In this document: in pieces, positions 60,271-64,000 of the stretch
How the letters are laid out: every line of letters starts with the position of its first letter
Position numbering within the stretch: position 1 is the first letter of the stretch
Assembly (NCBI RefSeq): GCF_000001735.4
Contig: NC_003075.7
Span: 11,037,001-11,101,000, forward strand
Origin: Arabidopsis thaliana
Taxonomy: Eukaryota > Streptophyta > Magnoliopsida > Brassicales > Brassicaceae
Length of the DNA stretch: 64,000 nucleotides
Reading direction: 5' to 3'
Made by a program: the position numbers and the translations under genes
Notes under the pieces: generated by a model
Told to the model about the DNA's origin: nothing
Seen by the model: only the letters and a program-made list of their open reading frames with translations
The model's database searches: none

Positions 60271-61167
60271 TGTTGATGCACGAATCACACAAGTACGAAA
60301 ATGGGATCTCTAGGGAAGGAAGAAGAATCTTTCTATTAATGACGAGCCCGCGACTTAGGCGAATTGGACGGATTACAAAGGATGATTTCTTCAACAAGCA
60401 TAAATAGAGTAAGAACGAGCCGATTGTAGATGAAAGACGAGCTTGAGGCCGGAAGACGATCTTGATATCCGAGGAAGAATAGAGTTTATTCGTTTTATAG
60501 CTGAACCTTGTAAAAGGCTGCCTACGTACCCTTAGAAAGGGATCAAGCCACACGTAGTTCATATCGCGATAAACGAGCTAGGCCATTACTGGAGGAAGGT
60601 CGTATGTCGAGTTAGGCAGTTTTAGGGATGATCCGGCGGATAAGTGACGAGTTGAATAGCTTCTTGAGACGTGCGAGTAGGTTAGTTACTTTGGGCGGGC
60701 AAGTCGGCGAGACACTTCGGACGGACGAGTAAACGAGCTACTCAAGATAGATGGGCAAACGAGGTACTTCGGACGGGTGAGCTGACGAGCTGCTTGAGAC
60801 GGGCGATCTGATAAGCTGCTTGAGACGGGCCGGCTGGCGAGATACTTCGGACGGGTGAGCTGACGAGCTGCTTGAGACGGGCGGGCTGATGAGCTACTTG
60901 AGACGGACCGGCTGACGAGATGCTTCAGACGGGTGAGATGACGAGCTGGTTGAGACGGGCGATCTGACGAGTTGGTCTTTGTCTCTAAGTGTCCTCGCGG
61001 AATCCCCCCCCTTTGACAAGACATGCTATTCCGTATTTATAGCCTTCTGCGTGTAGGGCACTCCTCCAGGGTTTTGACGAGCCTACCCTCTTGACTTAAC
61101 ATTCTGCTTAGGCCTTTGACTTGGATTTGGGCCTTGGGCCAAGCAAGCCCAAATCTAACCCCTAACA
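60271..61167 (-). mobile_element. Tat-type LTR (897 bp), 3' LTR of a minus-strand gypsy element
   Basis: Bounded by TGTTGATG on the plus-strand left and CCCTAACA on the right, so it starts TG and ends CA on either strand. Read on the minus strand, a purine-rich GGATTGGGGGGCAAC directly precedes it, as a polypurine tract precedes a 3' LTR. The internal region therefore lies to the right, on the minus strand. The GCTGCCTACGTACCC...GGGATCAAGCCA block at about 60510-60563 resembles one near 6464-6515. No partner LTR is in the window, so age by LTR comparison is not possible. It cuts off the CRRSP promoter remnant on its left. Confidence 0.75.
60700..60980. repeat. 26-bp minisatellite inside the LTR, with 78-bp higher order
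   Basis: The unit GAGCTGACGAGCTGCTTGAG plus ACGGGC (26 bp) recurs about eight to ten times. Variant types follow in the order A-B-C (starts GAGCTG, GATCTG or GGGCTG, CGGCTG), so a 78-bp block of three units repeats. Because 78 divides by three, the minus strand stays open over 112 codons with a periodic SRPSQAARQLTRPKYL-like pattern. I regard that as a by-product. Confidence 0.75.
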
Positions 61168-61666
61168 GTTGCCCCCCAATCCTGATGCACTGTTGATGAC
61201 GTGGATCAGGATTTCAAGTGTTCGACTCTTAACCGAAGGAAACGAAAGGTCGCGCATGGGGAAAACGCGATGTCCAGCTTTCTTTTGCATTTTTCGAGGC
61301 TCCAATATCTAGGCGTTGCATGGCCGTTGTGGCATAGGTGATCATTACAACGCTATTCCCATAGGCGTAATGAGCTTGTCTCGGGAATTGCTTATGCGTC
61401 TTCTATAAGTACTGTCCTCCTTTGATCGTTTCACCCTTCAATCGCTTTAGCAGAGGTACGAGTTCTTTCTCTCTTTTGTCTTGTTTTGATTCGTTATTTC
61501 TTTGGTTTCGATGTCGTTGGGTTCGAATTCTTCTCGGCTCGTCCCCGGTCGGACTCATACTGGCGCCCTGGGCGATTCGTCGACTCGATCGGCCAAGTGT
61601 GAAGACGACGGCTCGTCGTTCGTCTAGAGGTCGATCTCGTCAGAATTTAGGTACGCACTTCATCAA
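61168..61666 (+). promoter_or_regulatory. Polypurine tract and promoter/leader of the aORF
   Basis: 61168-61182 is the complement of the polypurine tract. A TATAAG box lies at 61404-61409 on the plus strand, followed by pyrimidine-rich leader DNA with splice-donor-like GGTACG sites. This is where Tat-lineage elements carry the promoter of their antisense ORF. No other gene is seen. Confidence 0.5.
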
Positions 61667-63055
61667 ATGAGACTTCACTTCTATTACGATGCTGTGGCTT
61701 ATCCGCCGTTGTCTTTTCCTTTGCTTATAGCGACTCGTTGGAAGATGGGAAGGATAAACCTAGACGCGATCCCCAACTACTCGAGGAAATACAAGGAGAA
61801 GAGAGCCGTTTCGGAGACTCCGCAGCCGTCTCTTTCCGAGGGACAACAGATTGCAGAAGCTACAAGGAGAAGCCTCTTGGATCAGGTCGGTCGTCGTGTG
61901 TTTGAGCCGGGATGTTCGAATCCTACTGGAATGGCTTCTGAGAAGACGCGAGAAGAGGTTGAGGTTGTCGTCCCTTCCGAGATGCGAGGCGATGGTCAGG
62001 TTGCAAGGAGGGAGCTCGTACTTGGTCTTCAGAATTCGTCTGGCACGTTTGGTGCAAGGAGGGTTGCTCCTGAAGTGGGTCGTGCGGATGCTTCTAAACG
62101 ACCGCGGGTAAGCGACCATAGATGGGGCTTTCGTTACGACGATATGGCTGCTCCCTTTACTTCTAATTCTGTCGCTTGTGCTGAGCTTCTTCGTGAAATT
62201 GGTCGTGGCTCGGGTATTCCTTCGATGCCCTTAGACTTGAAGGAGGAGAAAGTTTTCGCCGGAGCGGCCAGGAAGTCGATCGAGGTATGCTCACCTTCTG
62301 GGTTTGATTCCAATTTTTTCTTTGAATTGCATTCGCTTGACACGCTCTTTGTCCAGGCGATCGCCGAATGGGATCGTTTGACTTATTTGTACGAGCGTTG
62401 TGTTCGGAGCCTTTCCGTAGACGCTACTAACGCGAAAGATGCCCATGAGGCTTTGGCCGTTGAAAAGGAAAAAGTAGCTCAGGCGCTGGCCGACCTGGCA
62501 AGGTCTCAAGACGACGCCAAGGAGATGAAGAGGAAATATGACGAGTTAGCTGGTCGCGCTCTTTCGGAGATGAAGAGGCTTCGAGAACGTCGACTTGAAT
62601 ATGCTGAATTTGTCCGGAGATCGGCCCTTGATAAGATGGCGGAGCTCGTTCAGAAGCGATTGGATCGTATTAAAGCTCATATTGACGATACGAAGGCGGC
62701 AGAACCAAAGTTTCTTGAATTCAACCAAGTATCTGGGAATATCAAGACTCTCGAGGCGTTGGTCGAAGGTGGCGAAGTGGAGATGAAGTCGGATGACATG
62801 ATGTTAAGATTGGTAGCGGATGCAGAGGAATTGGAGGCCGAGGTGAAAGCTTTTGGTATCACCGATCTTATGGACGGCGACTTCGATGTTCGTACTTTAT
62901 TTGCCGAGCTGAGTCCTGATAATCGTAATTCCGTTCCACCGCCGACTGAAGGGGAAGATCTCGCGGATGGACGAGGTGAGTGCGAAGGCCAAGCTGGTGA
63001 AAGAATCGTTGGTCAAACTGAAGTTCGAGACGAGATCGCGGATGCTAGAGACTGA
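61667..63055 (+). CDS. Tat-type additional antisense ORF protein (DUF1204-like), open 462 codons
   Basis: An open frame opposite to the element defined by the LTR on its left, the position of aORFs in Tat-lineage gypsy elements. The first ~25 residues may be leader or intron translation; MGRINLDAIPNYSRKY at about residue 27 is a plausible true start. Basic and low-complexity residues run to about 190, a charged coiled coil spans about 225-370, and the DGDFDVRTLF motif (DUF1204 signature, from memory) lies near residue 410. An in-frame GT-AG segment at 62285-62356 may be an intron. It looks whole in this stretch, but the gypsy-associated N-terminal domain seen at 4039-4490 is not present. It matches the array's aORF fragments from 62044 on. 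The function of aORF proteins is unknown. Confidence 0.6.
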   Translation: MRLHFYYDAVAYPPLSFPLLIATRWKMGRINLDAIPNYSRKYKEKRAVSETPQPSLSEGQQIAEATRRSLLDQVGRRVFEPGCSNPTGMASEKTREEVEVVVPSEMRGDGQVARRELVLGLQNSSGTFGARRVAPEVGRADASKRPRVSDHRWGFRYDDMAAPFTSNSVACAELLREIGRGSGIPSMPLDLKEEKVFAGAARKSIEVCSPSGFDSNFFFELHSLDTLFVQAIAEWDRLTYLYERCVRSLSVDATNAKDAHEALAVEKEKVAQALADLARSQDDAKEMKRKYDELAGRALSEMKRLRERRLEYAEFVRRSALDKMAELVQKRLDRIKAHIDDTKAAEPKFLEFNQVSGNIKTLEALVEGGEVEMKSDDMMLRLVADAEELEAEVKAFGITDLMDGDFDVRTLFAELSPDNRNSVPPPTEGEDLADGRGECEGQAGERIVGQTEVRDEIADARD

Positions 63056-63292
63056 TATTCCAGGAGGCTAAGCCAAAGGGAAGAAGCGGAGCTCAGATGC
63101 CTAAAGAGATCCCAATATGGCAAAACAAAAAATATTCTAAAAACTGAATAATCAACGAATTTTATATTATGTGACCAAAAAATGAAAACAGAAACTATGT
63201 AACAATCATCAAATACAGTGTTTTCAGCATTTATTTTTTTCTAAATTTTCCAGCAACATACAAACATAACGTTACTACTAGACATAAAAATA

Positions 63293-63521
63293 CTCCCTCT
63301 GTTCCAAGTTATTTGATGGTTTGGATTTTTTTATTTGTTCCATAAGATTGATGTTTTGTAAAAATTAAATATGATTATTAATCTTGTTTGTTGCCAATAG
63401 TGAAAGGAGAGAGGTAATAGTAATATTATTAAACTATTAAAATAGTAATTAAAATTAAATAGAAAAGTTACTTTTTCTTAATTTATGTGCGAAACTTAAA
63501 ACATCAAACTTACAGAGAGAG
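63293..63521. mobile_element. Stowaway-like MITE, right-edge unit
   Basis: 229-bp copy with TA flanks upstream of the partial sixteenth CRRSP gene. It shows that the MITE was present in the unit before amplification. Confidence 0.85.
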
Positions 63522-63965
63522 TAATATATAACATGATATGAGATGAAACTGTACGGTGTCGTTGCATAATTACATAAACTAGTTATAAACTCACACACTG
63601 CCTTCATTTCAGGTCGAGACAGAACTTATTGTGTGATTTAAATCAGACAAACCTTCGAACTTTGACTTTTTCATCGCCTCCTGTCCCTTCGCCGCAAAAT
63701 ACTAGTCTAAACGCTCAACTCCTCTCTCCTGTCTTATAAACTTTTTTTTTTAGAAAATGAGATGATCAATCGAATTTTGTTGTGTGTGACCTCAAACTGA
63801 CAACTTCCAGTAATTGTAATATTACCAATTTTTTTTATCAAAAAGATGAACTTCACTTTAGAGCAATAGCAATCCCTCGAGTCTCCCCTATATAAAGATT
63901 CCAACTCCTTAACGATTCATCTAATGAAAAAACACACACACCAAAAATATCAGATATCTCAAACA

Positions 63966-64000
63966 ATGTCTTCAGTTTTTGGATCTGTCCATATCTTGGC
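63966..64000 (+). CDS. CRRSP: CRRSP (DUF26), partial, cut by the window end
   Basis: The first 11 codons ([11 protein letters not shown]) match array copy 1, with TATA box at 63889 and the same upstream in-frame ATG at 63924. The rest lies outside the window. Confidence 0.9.
   Translation, partial: MSSVFGSVHIL

Larger units (their letters stand above)
62044..64000 (+). repeat. Restart of the array-type unit at the right edge
   Basis: From 62044 the sequence follows 9706-11661 of unit 1 nearly base for base, including the 209 bp missing from units 2-14, the MITE, the promoter and the CRRSP start. Differences are few and lie in the aORF part. It is separated from unit 14 by 5 kb of unrelated DNA, so it is either the founder copy or the start of a second array beyond the window. 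Confidence 0.9.

Noticed and set aside
60686-61024. 112-codon minus-strand frame with periodic residues
   Set aside because: Produced by the 78-bp higher-order minisatellite whose period divides by three; no recognisable domain.
1-64000. tRNA, rRNA or riboswitch genes
   Set aside because: I saw no cloverleaf, rRNA core or aptamer-like sequence while reading; a covariance-model search was not possible.

Overview
The window is plant nuclear DNA, almost certainly from a crucifer. The best match I can recall is the Arabidopsis thaliana chromosome 4 cluster of identical cysteine-rich repeat secretory protein (CRRSP, DUF26) genes near At4g20520-At4g20670. That placement is from memory and was not searched. 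It rests on the two-exon DUF26 genes, GT-AG introns, TATA boxes, a Stowaway-type MITE, a Mutator-like insertion, an L1-type LINE fragment and Ty3/gypsy Tat-lineage debris.

Layout. (1) 1-9702 is a graveyard of nested retroelement pieces. It holds a plus-strand gag/protease/start-of-RT fragment (1-2170), an unrecognised minus-strand reading frame, two near-identical minus-strand coiled-coil pieces (3459-4038 and 9238-9702), a plus-strand piece of a Tat-type additional antisense ORF (aORF, 4039-5631), 3 kb of LTR/UTR-like noncoding DNA with diverged tandem modules, and a LINE RT fragment (8873-9238). (2) 9915-57096 is a head-to-tail array of 14 units with a period of exactly 3,259 bp. Each unit contains a DUF1204-type aORF fragment, a 229-bp Stowaway-like MITE, a TATA promoter and one intact two-exon CRRSP gene. 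Thirteen genes encode the same 256-aa secreted protein. The fourteenth, at the right edge, has small changes and a 10-residue C-terminal extension. One unit carries a 1,578-bp Mutator-like insertion with a 9-bp target duplication. (3) 57097-60270 holds a diverged CRRSP paralogue (273 aa) and, further right, the promoter remnant of a third CRRSP-type gene, cut off by an LTR. (4) 60271-63055 is a minus-strand Tat-type 3' LTR with its polypurine tract and a long open aORF on the opposite strand. (5) From 62044 to the window end the array-type unit starts again, and the first codons of a sixteenth CRRSP gene are cut by the window edge.

How it fits together. The CRRSP genes encode apoplastic proteins with two DUF26 domains and no membrane anchor or kinase. 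They are amplified as a dosage array with promoter and MITE included. The retroelement did not merely land nearby: its aORF fragment is built into the amplified unit, and one constant junction scar marks every unit boundary. Near-identity inside the array with divergence at the right edge suggests recent amplification or ongoing homogenisation by unequal exchange.
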